NCBI GenBank assembly: GCA_026225945.1
Contig: JAMJFZ010001133.1
Coordinates: 3,306,501-3,370,500, forward strand
From: Cricetomys ansorgei
Taxonomy: Eukaryota > Chordata > Mammalia > Rodentia > Nesomyidae
DNA length: 64,000 nucleotides
Direction of reading: 5' to 3'
Shown: in pieces, positions 21,202 to 33,035 of the stretch
Layout of the letters: the number at the start of each line of letters is the position of its first letter
How positions within the stretch are numbered: the first letter of the stretch is position 1
Position numbers and translations under genes: made by a program
Notes under the pieces: generated by a model
Database searches by the model: none
What the model was told of the DNA's origin: nothing
What the model saw: the letters and a program-made list of their open reading frames with translations, nothing else

Positions 21202-22041
21202 GTAGCTGCTTACGAGTGTGCACCCAAGTGAGTGAAGCCAAGCATCTTGGGCTTTCATGGTTGCACTGTGGGCTCAGTTGCTTCTTTTCGTGTTCTCATA
21301 GTAACTTTTTGAATTGAGCTCTGTTTGTTCTTTTTTTTCTCCTATTTTCCCAAGCAGGGCTGTGAGGACAAATTTTTTTGTAGTTTGGGACCCAACATCA
21401 CACCTGCGTTCTTACTTGCTCACTGAAGTATTTGCTGAATGGTGGGCTGAATTATTGAAATGGCACAGCTAAAATTTTGCAAAACATAAAAAACAAGAGA
21501 TCAATAATACAGTGTAATTGAATCAACTCTATAGCCAGAATCGGTTATGAGGCTTGAGAAATTGTCAGACAAAGAAGCGGGCCCAGGAAAGCATTAAATG
21601 GGTTTAGCACTTTCCATGGTACAGAATACTCTCTGGTGGAGGGAAGAGGAATCATTAATAAATTAAATAACTGTCCTTATGATCCAGGCGGTGGTGCAAA
21701 CAAGATGAAAAAGACAGGCATAAAATAATGCTCTTGGCTGGTGTGTAATTATAGATTACGGAGCACCACATTTAAGATGTAACTTTACCATATCAAGACT
21801 GATTGGCATGAGCTACACAGTTAAAATATAATCGCGAACTCATAAATATTTAATATGCACATTTGTTTATTTGTTTATATATGTGTCTTTCTCTGTGTGC
21901 CACTTAGTGATACACAGGAGATAGTTATTGACAACCACACTGATTAAGCCAATTAAAAAATTTAAGTCCCTTTTCTTGATGGACAGACCAAGAGGAGGCT
22001 TATGTCTCTGAAAAGTTTCTTGTTGCCCAAGCTTAGGGGTA
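21202..22041. other. Unassigned sequence
   Basis: No gene or repeat recognised in about 840 bases. Confidence 0.4.
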
Positions 22042-22228
22042 CAGAGTTTTTTTGTTTTTTTGTTTTTTCTTTCTTTCATTTTTCAAGACAGGGTTTCTAG
22101 GTTATAACTCTGGCTGTCCGGAAACTCACTCTGTAGACCAGACTGGCCTTGAATTCACAGAGATCCACCTGCCTCTGCTTCCCGAGTGCTGGGATTAAAG
22201 ACATGCACCACTACCTGGCAGAGTTTTT
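22042..22228 (-). mobile_element. B1 SINE (reverse) with target duplication
   Basis: T-rich tail, 'caagacagggtttctaggtt', 'actcactctgtagaccagac', 'tggccttgaattcacagaga', 'ctgcttcccgagtgctggga' and 'ttaaagacatgcaccactac'. The direct repeat 'cagagttttt' at 22042-22051 and 22219-22228 is the target duplication. Confidence 0.95.
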
Positions 22229-22518
22229 GAAGGGAAAAACCATAAAGATATATAAAGATACATCAAAGTTAGATAAGGGTCAGAGTAACCTTGAAACATC
22301 CATTCCTAGCAGAGCATAGTAGTTGTTTTAGTCATAACTTGCCAAGTATTTTGGTTAATACATCTGGACCATGGTTGTCCATGGAAATCTCAAATGTGTT
22401 GCCAAGGCAGACATGACTGTTGCGGGGAGTGGGGTAGAGGGCTGAGAACTGTCTAAGCAAACACACAATGGTGTCAGAGCTGGATGACAATATCTTAGTC
22501 ATTTCACCACATGTAAGT
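22229..22518. other. Unassigned sequence
   Basis: No gene or mobile element recognised between the two SINEs. Confidence 0.4.
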
Positions 22519-22653
22519 AAGCCAGAAGAGGGTGTTCTATCACAGGGAGCTGGAGTTACGAGTGGTCATGCATCACTGAATGTGGGTGTGAGGAACTAAA
22601 CTTCAGTTCTTTGGAAGAGCAGCAAAGGCTCTTAACTGCTATCTTTCCAGCCT
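22519..22653 (-). mobile_element. B2/B3-type SINE (reverse), diverged
   Basis: 'gccagaagagggtgttctat', 'gggagctggagttacgagtg' and 'gctcttaactgctatctttc' are the reversed middle and head of a B3/B2 SINE. The A-box region is damaged. Confidence 0.75.
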
Positions 22654-23290
22654 CAAGGCACGCAGTTTTAAAATATGAGATTCCCGTTTTCTTTATGATT
22701 CAGATCTGAGGATAGGGCAATGGTCTGAAAGGTCCAGTGTGAAGACACTAGGAGGCGCTCACTTTGCCACCATTAACTAGTTTTATGTAGAGTTGCAGGC
22801 ACATGCTTATCTCTGTATACCTTGGGATCCCAAAGGTCTGGAGTTTTGTTCCTATGAAAAAGGCCTGTTCTACTGTGAGACTGCTCCACATCATCAGTGT
22901 GTCCTGTATGACAACCTACACCAAGTCAGTCTACTCTCTTAACTGTTGCTACTCGCCTTCCCTGCTGTATCTGTTGAGACAAAAATCAAAGTTTAAAAAA
23001 CACCCAGGACTCAGCTTGTGGAAAACCAGGCTATGAAATCCTGAGAACCTGAAGCTTTCATCTGCCCTGTCAGGAAAATACCTCCAATTCTAATTTGAAT
23101 TAGGCCAGAGCTACAGAGAATCATTGGAGTAGCTGCTGGTTAATGAGCTGTGGTTTACAGGTTGGGCCGCCGCATGCTTCCCCTGGAGTACATGGCAGGC
23201 TAAGTAATCCACTCTCATTATAACCTCTGCTCAAGAAGCTGCCCGTTTGGAGGCAGCGTAATGATGTGATGTTATGATGTTATATATCAC
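22654..23290. other. Unassigned sequence
   Basis: About 640 bases. Frame 22803-23036 has no recognisable domain. No mobile element was recognised. Confidence 0.4.
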
Positions 23291-23500
23291 AGAAATTAGA
23301 GCCCTGGAACAAGAGCTGGTAGGTCATCTTGACTCTCCCCTGCCAGGGCAGGCTTGCTCCCCACAACGTTTCCTCCAACGCTTTTGTCCAGTCTGGTTTT
23401 TAAATGACCCAGGCAATGGAGCTCAAACATCTTCCCTTGAGAGGCCATTTGGCAGTCTAATAGGCTCGCTGTTAGCAAACGCTTCCTGTGTGTGCGGTCC
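23291..23500 (+). repeat. Ancient CR1/L3-like interspersed repeat
   Basis: 'tttgtccagtctggttttta' and 'aataggctcgctgttagcaa' followed by 'acgcttcctgtgtgtg' match an amniote-wide repeat whose usual text runs 'tgtccagcctggttttt', 'gtgatggagattcc' and 'ctcactgttaggaaatg'. I place it with CR1/L3-type LINE remnants, but the exact family is uncertain. It is unusually readable for so old an element. The short frames over it on both strands are not genes. Confidence 0.5.
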
Positions 23501-25105
23501 GAGTTCTCCTTTGCTTGATTTCATCGCATCACTGCTGTTACTCCGCTTTTGTGCACCCTGAACAATCTGCTTCTCTCCTTCCTGTTTACCCTTTCCCCTT
23601 CCTATCAACGTTTTCCCCGACCCTGTTAGTCACTGCCACCCCCTTTCAAAACTTCTCTTCCTCTACCCACGTTTTCGACTCTCCTCTGAGCTCTTCCCCC
23701 TTTGATAGAACCTTCCTGATTTGTTAGGGCCAGAGGAACATGCTGTATTTCATGCTAGATGGCGCTTCCTCAGGGCAGCACCGGGGCGTTCTTCCCGGGC
23801 TGTGACAGATGTGCTTGTGCACACAGCCCCAAATTGCATTGCTTCTCTTTACTGTCAAGCCACAGAAAGGAAGTTGAGGCCTGAGGTGCTATCAGGGCTC
23901 ACAATCTGTTGAGCAAGCAAGAAGAGTTACTCACCTGGCACCTGTGATTGTGTCTTTGAATTTGGCCATTTTTCTTTGGAAAACTCTGCTTTGGGCTCAC
24001 AGTTTGATTAAAGTTTGATTAAGGACCGAAGAGGAAAACAAACTGCCCAAATAACAACATTAAAAATAATAACACCCTGTTCTCTGAAAGCAGAAATGCA
24101 TTTCTTTACCCTGTAATTGCAGTGTGATGATGGTTAAAGTGAATGAGCGCCGGTTTCACCCGCCCCCCTCAATGAAAGGAGGGACTCACATGTACTGGGA
24201 ACAATGATCTTTTTAAAAAAGGCACAGTTTTCAAGCTTGCAGGGATTGGCAAATGGAAGAAAAGCAAAAGAAGAAATTATGGCAACTTACCTGCCTCATA
24301 CTCCCCTCAGACAAGTACGAGCATATGTTTATAGGGAGGCCACGGCCTTAGAGACTTTCTAAAGTGCTTTGTAAACTTAAATTACATTTCACGGATTGTG
24401 AATCCACCTCCAATAAAATATTTATTGCAGCGTAATTTGACATCATGTGGGTATGTTAGTTATCTGTATTCCTTTCTCCAGCAATTGTGATATAATGGTT
24501 CAAAACCTATTTGATGTTTGTTGCAATTTATGATTCAACTTCACCCACAGTTGACTCATTCGTGCATTATGAGTCAACTCGTTTGGGAGTTTGTGTCCTA
24601 GTTAGCTTCTCTTTGTAATCTGCAGCAGTGACTTGCTCTGTATATAATGGTCAGAGAGACATTACATTTTGCCACACTGCTTCACCTTAGCACATTTTGT
24701 ATGAGGTAGGCAAATACTGGGTTGAGGTTCCTGTCCTAGGGTTTCATGCTACAGTAAGACTCGCTACAACTTAGGAAGCTTGGCGGACTGTGAAAACCAC
24801 TGCACACCCAACAGGCTACATGTAGATCCCCAGTTAAAAATTGATTATGTGGTGTTCAGAAAGTTTAATACTCTGGTATGATTCTGAGTTATGCCGCTAT
24901 GTGGCATTTAGCCAATCGTACAGCTGTGAGGTCCACGCCTTGGGGTGATGGGAGAAGGGGAAACCGTAAGGAGAAGACAATTTGTTGTTAGAGCCAAAAC
25001 TAATACAAAAAGGCAGACAGTAGCGAGCTGTTCTACAAATCCACGATTTTATGTTTCAAATGTTATGAGGAAGCCCCCAAAGTTTAAATGTGAGAAAAGA
25101 GAGAA
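23501..25105. other. Unassigned, repeat-poor sequence
   Basis: About 1.6 kb with no recognised mobile element. The frames at 23488-23727 and 23721-23912 lack domains. It has a small repeated word 'gtttgattaa' at about 24002-24021. Confidence 0.4.
23753..23767 (+). promoter_or_regulatory. CTCF-like motif
   Basis: 'tgctagatggcgctt' fits the core of the CTCF site (CACCAGRKGGCRCT-like, plus orientation). It is not inside a SINE. This is motif evidence only; occupancy is not shown. Confidence 0.45.
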
Positions 25106-25335
25106 ATATTAGGACCTAGGTTTAAAAGCTATGATGATTAATAATTACTGTCTGCCAGGAATAGTGTTAAAATCTGTATGTGTATTATCTCTTATAATAT
25201 TCACTAAATGTCCTCCATTTCACACATGATGTTCAGAGAAGTTAACAGACGTGATTAAATGCACACAGATATTAAATTGCACAGTTGAGATGAGATATTT
25301 CAATACAGGACTTATACTGTTAACTACCCTGAAAG
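25106..25335 (+). repeat. MIR SINE
   Basis: 'ctgccaggaatagtgttaaa', 'cctccatttcacacatgatg', 'cagagaagttaacagacgtg' and 'aatacaggacttatactgtt' follow MIR order: tail of the tRNA part, then 'ccattttacagatga', then 'gagaggttaagtaacttg', then 'gaacccaggca'. It is nearly full length but diverged. Confidence 0.75.
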
Positions 25336-27035
25336 AAGGACTTCAATAGGGGATTGAAGAGGGATAATACTAGCAATGTGAGCAGTGCATTTGTGACATT
25401 ACTTGGCAGCTGACCAAGGAAACTAGCAATACTTGACTTCTCTGCTCACAGCTACTCTTCTCTCATGAGATCCCCAGGGAGAAATGTACAGAGGAGACAA
25501 AGGTCCCGGGCAAGTATGACACCATGCTCTCAACGGTGCACAAGACCCAGCACAAATGAGGCTTTTGCTCCAAATCTAAGTCCTTACAACACCTAACACA
25601 AAGGGTGCCAGATTGCCTGACAATAGTTGTGTCTGGGAAAGAGACAAGGTTACAGGTCCTGACTCAGTCTAATATTTGGGGAGTTTGGAGGACTCAAGAA
25701 CACCAGAGAAGGAAGCTATACCCACCTGTACGAATTATTTGTGCCATGCTATCTCAAGATGTGTTTGTGACCCAGTTATAGCTATGTGAGGAACCTGGTT
25801 CCTCCATTCAGATTAATACACAAAAGAAAGCAGAGGATATAGATATTCTTTATTCTCTAAGGGCGTCCATTAGTGGCTCTCACCTCGGAGTTTTTTTTTT
25901 CCTCGTTTATTTATTAATCTCACAGCCTTTTCTCTTCATAGAGGCTTATTTCTTTTGCTCTCTTTTCTCTTCCTTCAGGAGACTTCTACTCACTATTTTT
26001 GCAAATATATAATCTCTGTCCTCTGGGAGCTGCCCTGAATGTACTTTACTGGACTCTGCAAGGTCTGGAGTTGTTTCTCTTCTCCTGTCTTCATGTTGGA
26101 TTAGCTGGGGTGATGTCCTGCCTCACGTTGATGCACCATTTGTTGTAGTTAGACTACTGTGAGGGCTCATCAAGGAAGACACAGGCATTTTCACATCTGC
26201 AAACCCTGCCAGACCTTAGCAGCAGGAACCACTGTCCCGGCCAGCACCGTATTCAATCGACAGTGGAACCCCAGAGCATTTCAGCTCAGATGTTTTTATT
26301 CTTTCAGAACTTCTCAGGTGTTCTACTGATAGCACGTGCAGATTGTTAGCAATTAAACAACCCCACAGAAATCCAACACCTGAAAACAATACAAAATGCC
26401 AAGACCTAAGCAGACCCTTTTTCTAGCTGTGACAAAACAATTTTTTTATATATAATTAAAAACGAACTTCTGCAACAGATGTATGTGTAAGCCATTTTCA
26501 CAGTGATGCCCAGAAAGATCAGAGGGCCAAATTGATTCTTCAAGAGAATCCATTGAGTCATTGTTAGGAAGACAGTCCAAGAAGGGACTACCTGGAAATG
26601 GGCACGGGAGAGGGGTGAGAGGAAGAGGCATTAACCTATAGAAACAAACATACAGGAAAGAGTTCTGAATATGAGAGTCAAGTATCCATCTAATAAGAAA
26701 TAATCATAGAAAATATGCTTTGCTGAAGTCCAGGTGGTATCAAAATTTATCCTGGTTATCTAATGGGGAAAAATATTGCATTTTGTGGTATTTGAAGGAC
26801 AGAAGGATCACTTGCAGATTGTATTATCTGAATGGGAGTGAGATAGGAGATCAGCATGATAACGAGTTCAGTACCACAGTAGTGATAGTAATGATATTTT
26901 CTCATTTGTTTCCTTATTGCTTGAGAGGTTTATCACGTGTCACATCTAACTAGAAAGTAAGGGGCCCTTGGGTGGGAAGGGGCCCTTGCCTACCATGCTC
27001 AAAGGGGAATACTTCTAGGATGTGACTTTCACAAG
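25336..27035. other. Unassigned sequence
   Basis: About 1.7 kb without recognisable genes or repeats, apart from a T9 run near 25893 and a small tandem 'aggggcccttg' word at about 26960-26990. Confidence 0.4.
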
Positions 27036-27145
27036 ACCTTGTGTCTTTGGGTTTTGGATGGATCCTCAATGCTCAAAACAGTGCCTATCACACTACAAGT
27101 GACCAGTTACTATTTCTGGAATACATGAATTAATGGATCTGCAAG
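27036..27145 (+). repeat. L2/MIR-type tail
   Basis: 'caaaacagtgcctatcacac' followed by 'ctggaatacatgaattaatg' matches the tail pattern shared by L2 and MIR. Confidence 0.5.
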
Positions 27146-27284
27146 GGTCTCAGTAAGTAGTGGGTGATTATTGTGGTTAAATCAGAACACTGGAGTCGAG
27201 AGGGTGAGGAAATGTAAAGACTGAGAGATAGTGACACATAGCTGCAGAGTATTTTCCATGAAGACTTAGAGTACAAGAATAAGT

Positions 27285-27425
27285 AAAACTGTATTCCTGG
27301 TGCTGTCCTTACACTTTAACTTATTTAATCTTTGCAATGGCTCTGTATCTGTCCCATTACATTTTAATTTCAGAAGGACAAAACTGAAGCACATCAAAGC
27401 TGCTAAAAAGGGGAGTTCAGATGAA
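27285..27425 (+). repeat. MIR SINE fragment
   Basis: 'ttacactttaacttatttaa' then 'tctttgcaatggctctgtat' and 'ggacaaaactgaagcacatc' match the MIR core ('attaactcatttaatcctca' to 'gaaactgaggcacag'). Confidence 0.6.
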
Positions 27426-27447
27426 TGAGGACTGGGGAGTAATTGTA

Positions 27448-27570
27448 ATTCTTTAGCACTTGAGGAACTGTGGCAAGGGCATTACTACAAGTTTGGGGCC
27501 AGCCTGGGCAAAATAGAGAGTTTCAGGCAAGTCTGGGCTACAGATTACGACCTTAAAAAAAAAATTGGAG
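27448..27570 (+). mobile_element. Old B1-like SINE
   Basis: 'gtttggggccagcctgggca', 'aaatagagagtttcaggcaa' and 'gtctgggctacagattacga' are a decayed 7SL-derived monomer with an A-rich end at 27554-27563. Confidence 0.6.
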
Positions 27571-28945
27571 AACAACACAACATTAGACAAAATAACCAGC
27601 CCATGTAGATTTGTGCTTATTGGCAATGTAGATTGGTACATTACCAAGAAAGAGAGAGGCACACAGAGGCAAGGTATGTGGAAAGCTTGTTACTTTTCCT
27701 TCAGGTGCGTGCCATTGATTGTTTCTCTGTGTGTCTCTTGTATTGTATCTCTCTGAAGATATGGATTTCTTCTAGCTGACATTCCTGCATTATTATGACA
27801 TAATATAACAGCCTTCTAAACAGAATCCCAATAAAACACCAATGCAGTGTGTGATCTTTGCTTCCGGAGATTTTTATTGTGTATCCTACTAAGAGTGAAC
27901 TTTGTTTGAACTTCGGTGAGAAAAGTATCTGGGCAACATTTTCCTTTCTGGGATTTATTTATTTATTTATTCGTTGTGGTTCTGTTTTGATTTTGATGTA
28001 GCACATAAGAATAAACTTCCCTCACTGCAAGTTGGGAGTTACCCCATAAACTGAAGGAGAAATTGTTTCATGGCTGGGGATGACATGTAGCCTCTAGACA
28101 GACAGCAGTTAAAAGAGAAGGTGCCGTCTCATGGGTAACGGGGACACAGGCTTGGCTTACCTGTCTGTTATTTCCGTAAAAGTGGACATTTTACAGTTGT
28201 TTTATTCCTTGTCTAACAAATTTGCAAACAGGTAAGCAAACTGAAGATACGTTCCCAGTCAGATGCTGATGCTTTTGTGCCTTGCTCTGTATTAAGAAAG
28301 AAAATTTACTTAATAAACATCAGAAGCCAGAAATGCTACTTTTTATAATTTACTTTTTCTTTCTAATGAGGCATCACTTAAGGAAATAGAAATGAACATC
28401 TGGAGAGTAAGAGGCCTGTGCGATGAATCACGTTAATAAGTCACGTCTGTCTCAAGTGCCTGCTAAGATCTTATCCTTCGTTCTTTCCTTTCGACGCAGT
28501 GTATGCAAACAGTGTGGGTTGTGCACAGCTTCTCTGAACATATATGTGACAACTCTGTGCTGTCCAGCGACTTCCGTAAGCATGTATATGTGCATGTGTG
28601 TGGCCATCCTTTCCTTCAAACGCCACAAAACACCATATTTTCCTCCCCATTAGATAATCTGGATAAACTTAAATATCATCTGGGCTATGCAAAGCATATT
28701 TTCTAGGGTTATTTCTTATGAAACAAATATTTTACTCTCCTATTCATAACTCTTTCCTATATGTTTGTGTATGTGTGTCTAAAGGAATGTAAAGATAATA
28801 TTTTCAGCTATTTGCCATTTTTCTAGGACATCAGGTTCTGTGAGAATCCTCGTGTAATAATGTACCTGACTTTTCTGGCATTTATCACAAATGTAAATGA
28901 ACAGTCTGCGGTGTCGCCTGTTTTCAGGGTTGAGATGATGATCAT

Positions 28946-28959
28946 GTTGCTATGGCGAT
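28946..28959 (+). promoter_or_regulatory. X-box-like (RFX) inverted repeat
   Basis: 'gttgctatggcgat' is a near match to the RFX X-box (GTTGCCATGGCAAC-type) with three mismatches. One motif in a repeat-poor block; its function is not shown. Confidence 0.3.
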
Positions 28960-30531
28960 GGTGGAGCATACAGGTTCATGAGATGGTATTAGTAAGACAG
29001 CAGCTTGAAACTTAATCAGCACTCCGTGACTTCTCCCCCATATTTCAATATCACTTTGGCAAATTGAATTCCAGGCAGTTGTCAGTCCAATGTATTCCCC
29101 GTGGTTTTTCCTTTGCAAAATTGCCTCTTTATTCTATGCACTGATGATCATGGAGTAATTGAAATGTGAAGCTGTTTGTCATGCTATTTATACAACCCTG
29201 TCTGGTAGCCAGCAATCTTTGTGTGGTGTGCACTGCAGGTAACAATTAGATCTAGAAACCTTTTCTTGGTTGAACAAGTGAATGATTGTTTTCCCAAAAT
29301 ACTCCTGATTTTGTGGGTACTTTATATGATACCTTGTTTTGTGGGGGAAAGTTCAGCCAAGGTTTAATCACAGTCGATTTTGCTGCGCGATGGGGTTTTG
29401 CATTCTTTGCCCACAAGGACTATGAGCCAGTCAGAGTGTTGAAAGGGTTTCACTCCTCAGGGAAGGTGCCCCCAGCTCTCCAGCAATGTGCTCTCCAGCT
29501 GAGTCAGAAACTGGACTCTCTGGCTTCTGGTGGCCCCCAAACATTTGCAACAATAGATGTGAAAACACAGTTCTGTGTGGAACAGAAAGCACTGATTGGG
29601 GCGTGTGGCAAGGCCCCGGTGAGGAACAATGCTTTCCCGGTGGGCTGCTTTGTATGTAGAGGATTTAAGCCCCTTCGCTGTCCCCCAGTGAACTGATCCA
29701 TTATGAAGTCGCCCTGTATCCTTTTTTTGGGTTGTTTGGAGGGTCACTACATGATTTTTTTCTTCTGAAAGTCAACTCTGAGGGAACATAAACAGAGCTT
29801 TATTTGAAGCCCAGCAGGTAGAAATGTCCCTTTCTCTCCTCTTCCCTGCAAATATTCACTGAAATGAAAGGGAGCACTGCCCACCCCCACTTCTATTGAA
29901 GGGAATGATTGCATGTGTTGTGTTTCTCTCACTAAAATAACTGAAATGGTGGTATGAGATTAGAATGGAGGATTTCCTCTTTTGATAAGGTTCAGTTAAT
30001 GAAATCACTGGAGAAGAGCTGATCTTCAGAGCTCCAGGAGGAATGCAGTCTGCCTCCTATGCCCTGGACCCATCAATACTTCTTTCTGCTGTATTCTGCC
30101 CTTTTCCTAGCATCCACTGCAATGACCGGCTTTCCAGTTAAGCCCTCCCAGCTATGGGCATCTTCTCCTGTGGGCATCAGACTCTCTCCTGGGTCTTCCT
30201 GCCGTGGTATTCAGACACTGATGTTGTCTAGGGGGGACTTTGTACACCTGAAAGTGCCTGGAGGTCAATCTGTGATGAATCTGTTTATGTCATCATGGAA
30301 GATCAGCTACATTTATGGCTGCTGGAGAGACTATAAGCGGAATAAACTGTGCAACAAAAATACTTGTGTCTACACTGCGTTGCATAGCTGATGCAAATGT
30401 GCATGGTAGTTTGAAGTGTCAGAGTTCAATTTCAACTTACAGAGAAAGTTGTCCAGTATCTCGTCAGGGGTCTTCTATAGCTAGCTATTGTTTTCTGGCC
30501 AGCATGGGTGCAGTGTGATCTCGACCTGTCT

Positions 30532-30547
30532 ACCACAGATGGCGGTA
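30532..30547 (+). promoter_or_regulatory. CTCF-like motif (weak)
   Basis: 'accacagatggcggta' resembles the CTCF core in plus orientation but is a weaker match than those at 23753, 35860 and 55643. It is not in a SINE. Confidence 0.3.
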
Positions 30548-32665
30548 TATGTTCACAGAGGAGCTAATGACACAGCTGAAACTAAATGGACGTTAGTGGA
30601 CTGGTGATAGCTGACGATACCATGAATGGCTCTTTAGTGTGACCAAGATTGATTATTTATTTCCTGCAGGGCTTCATTAGCATGCCCCTGCTCCATCTCT
30701 TTCAGGGATACTTTAGTTGAAATGCCCGTGAAGCACATTCCAAGGGCAGAGCTATTACTAGTGCGGAGAGTATGGGGATTTAGAGGCTACCCAAATTCAA
30801 AATAATGTTTTAAAAGGATTGCTACATTTACATGTTTACAGCAGATGCACTCCTCCTGCTTCCAGGAACAACTGATCTTGATACCTACTTAGCAAGAATG
30901 ATTGGTTAAAACAGGAGGCTACCAGATGGCTCGGCATGGTTAATAATGCCCATCTGAGAGCTGCATTGTGAATTACAAAGTCGAGGGCAAAATTTAAGGC
31001 TCCAGGTGGCAAAATTAAAACAAAAGATGGTATAATTTTTTATTTAAGAGGAAAAGGAATGCATGCCAAGTTGCAAGGTGGAGCTGTTCTTTTGTTATAT
31101 GTAGAGAGTTACTAAGGTGAACAGAATTTGCTGTTACTTGACATACCGTTAATGAGCTTGACTTGTTTTAAAAAGTGTGGTCTGGGGTCACAGGAGAGTT
31201 TTTCGTCCCCCTTTTTGGTGTCAGGAGGAGCTGTTAGGACCTAAACTGTGAATTGGTAGCACCGGGAATGCTGTAAGGTTATCCTGTGTTGTGGGCTCCA
31301 TTTTTCGACGAGCCCAGGTCATCCTTTATGGACTCCAGAAAACCTTAATTTAGTCTTAAGGATTCTCCAGTTGAAGACTTTTCTAGATTCCAGTCTGAGG
31401 AGAGTTCAGGATTTCCTTCTTCCTTAATCCTCAGGACACCTGGAGCCTGAAGAAAGCACTTCTTGGGGTTCATAGAGTATACCAGCATCCTTGCCCTTCC
31501 AGAGTTGTCCAGACCAGGAGCAGATCAAATGATTCTCTTTTCCACCTGGATCCTTGAGTTGCTGACTTGGAGTAGGCCGGTTGCCGTGTTTCTTAGAGTT
31601 GTTCTCAAGAGTTGCCTTTGGGTTTGCAGGAAAATGTTGCCAGACTGTAGCAGCCTGTGGGTTTTAATTTATGCATGGGCCCACATTACCTTTTTCTAGG
31701 TTCCTGCTCATGGAAACTCCAAGGAAGTCAGTTGCCTTCCCAAAAGTTGGAAGGTCATTTCAGGAGTCCCCAAATGACTCTGCACAAATACATTCAACAT
31801 GGTCTGTGTGCAGGACACAGGGCCTTTGGGCTTCCCACCTCAGTCAGTAGTAGGAACACTCACATATTCAAGGGGACGTCCATGGAGGGTTCCAGAATCC
31901 TAGACACCAGAAGGTCAGTGGTGAGAGCAGTCTGTTCTTCTCAGCTCTATGCTGCTTTTGATTATTAAGCCCAAACTGAGGCACTAACTACAACTTTTGA
32001 GCACCTGTAAAGTTTTCATAAGCGTTCCATTGGGTGGTGTTCCTTAGCCTCCATCTAGGTTCTTATGAAATTTAGCTCTTGGTCATAGACTTAATTTCAC
32101 AGGTCTCAGGGGATTCTTCAGTGTCCCACTTGTCCTCTGAAACAGACTGATGTCTCTCAGTGTAATGCACCTGCCCCCCCCCAAACAGGCCTATTTTGTT
32201 ATTAAAAAGTTCTGACTTAGTATCTTCTTTGCTTTATGTTTTATGCAATTAAAGGCTTTGTGGGATGAGTTTTCTTAAAATTTTTCTTCTTGAAAAGCAA
32301 CTTTGTAGTTCTTCTTTTGGTTTCAGTTTGGTTGACGTCTACCTTTCTTATTAGAGATAGTGATACTTTACAGTCACTCTTGAGTCACAGTTTCATCTCT
32401 TGGCTATGTGCTTTCTCATCTGTGAATGGCATCTGAATGAATAGAGTGGGATCTCTGTTCCCACATGTAGGAAGACCCAGCCTTCCCTTCTCTTTGATGT
32501 CTGATGCTTGACTTTCCAATTTGCTATACCTGGAACATGAGTGGCATATACATTAGCTGGCTCCACAACTCTCATACTCTTGAGTCTCTTTGAGCCCAGA
32601 GAAGGAAGAAATGTCTGTTGCTGTGTCTGGTTTTAGGACAGGCTAAGCCCCTGTCATGTGCATAG

Positions 32666-33035
32666 GTGAGTTAGTTTCCTCGGCTGTCATGACAAGGTGC
32701 TACAAAATGTGGTGGCTCATTGCAACAGAAATGTGTTATCTTACAGCCCTGGAGACCAGAAACCCAAAACTAAAGCATTAGCAAAGCGTTGTTTCCTCCT
32801 AGACTCTGGGAAGAACTCCCCGTTGTTGTCTTTTTCTAGCTGCTGGTGATAGCCAGTAGCATTCATCCTGCCTTGCTCTCTGAGCTCACATAGCCTTCTT
32901 CCCTCTTTACCTGGGTCTTACAGAGGCATTAGTCATTAGTGCATCCAGGCCTATGTCACCAGAATGTAATCAAATTTTACCTAAGTACATCTGCTGTAAG
33001 CTATTTTCAAATAATCTTAGAATGTAAGGTCCTGA
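32666..33035 (+). repeat. Ancient interspersed repeat (L1M-like 3' end or LTR)
   Basis: 'gtgagttagtttcctcggct', 'gtcatgacaaggtgctacaa', 'ccctggagaccagaaaccca', 'cacatagccttcttccctct' and 'ttttcaaataatcttagaat' follow a very common old mammalian repeat (gctgccataacaaagtacca to ccaaataaggtcacattctg). The family name was not resolved. Confidence 0.6.

Larger units (their letters stand above)
27571..32665. other. Repeat-poor 5.1-kb block, no gene recognised
   Basis: No SINE, LINE or LTR that I can recognise, except a short (TTTA)n at about 27957-27980. It contains a 136-codon plus-strand frame (29286-29696) and a 110-codon frame (30059-30391). Neither has a recognisable domain or clear splice context. 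The low repeat density makes the block a candidate for conserved non-coding sequence. Motif-level observations at 28946 and 30532 are listed separately. Confidence 0.4.
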
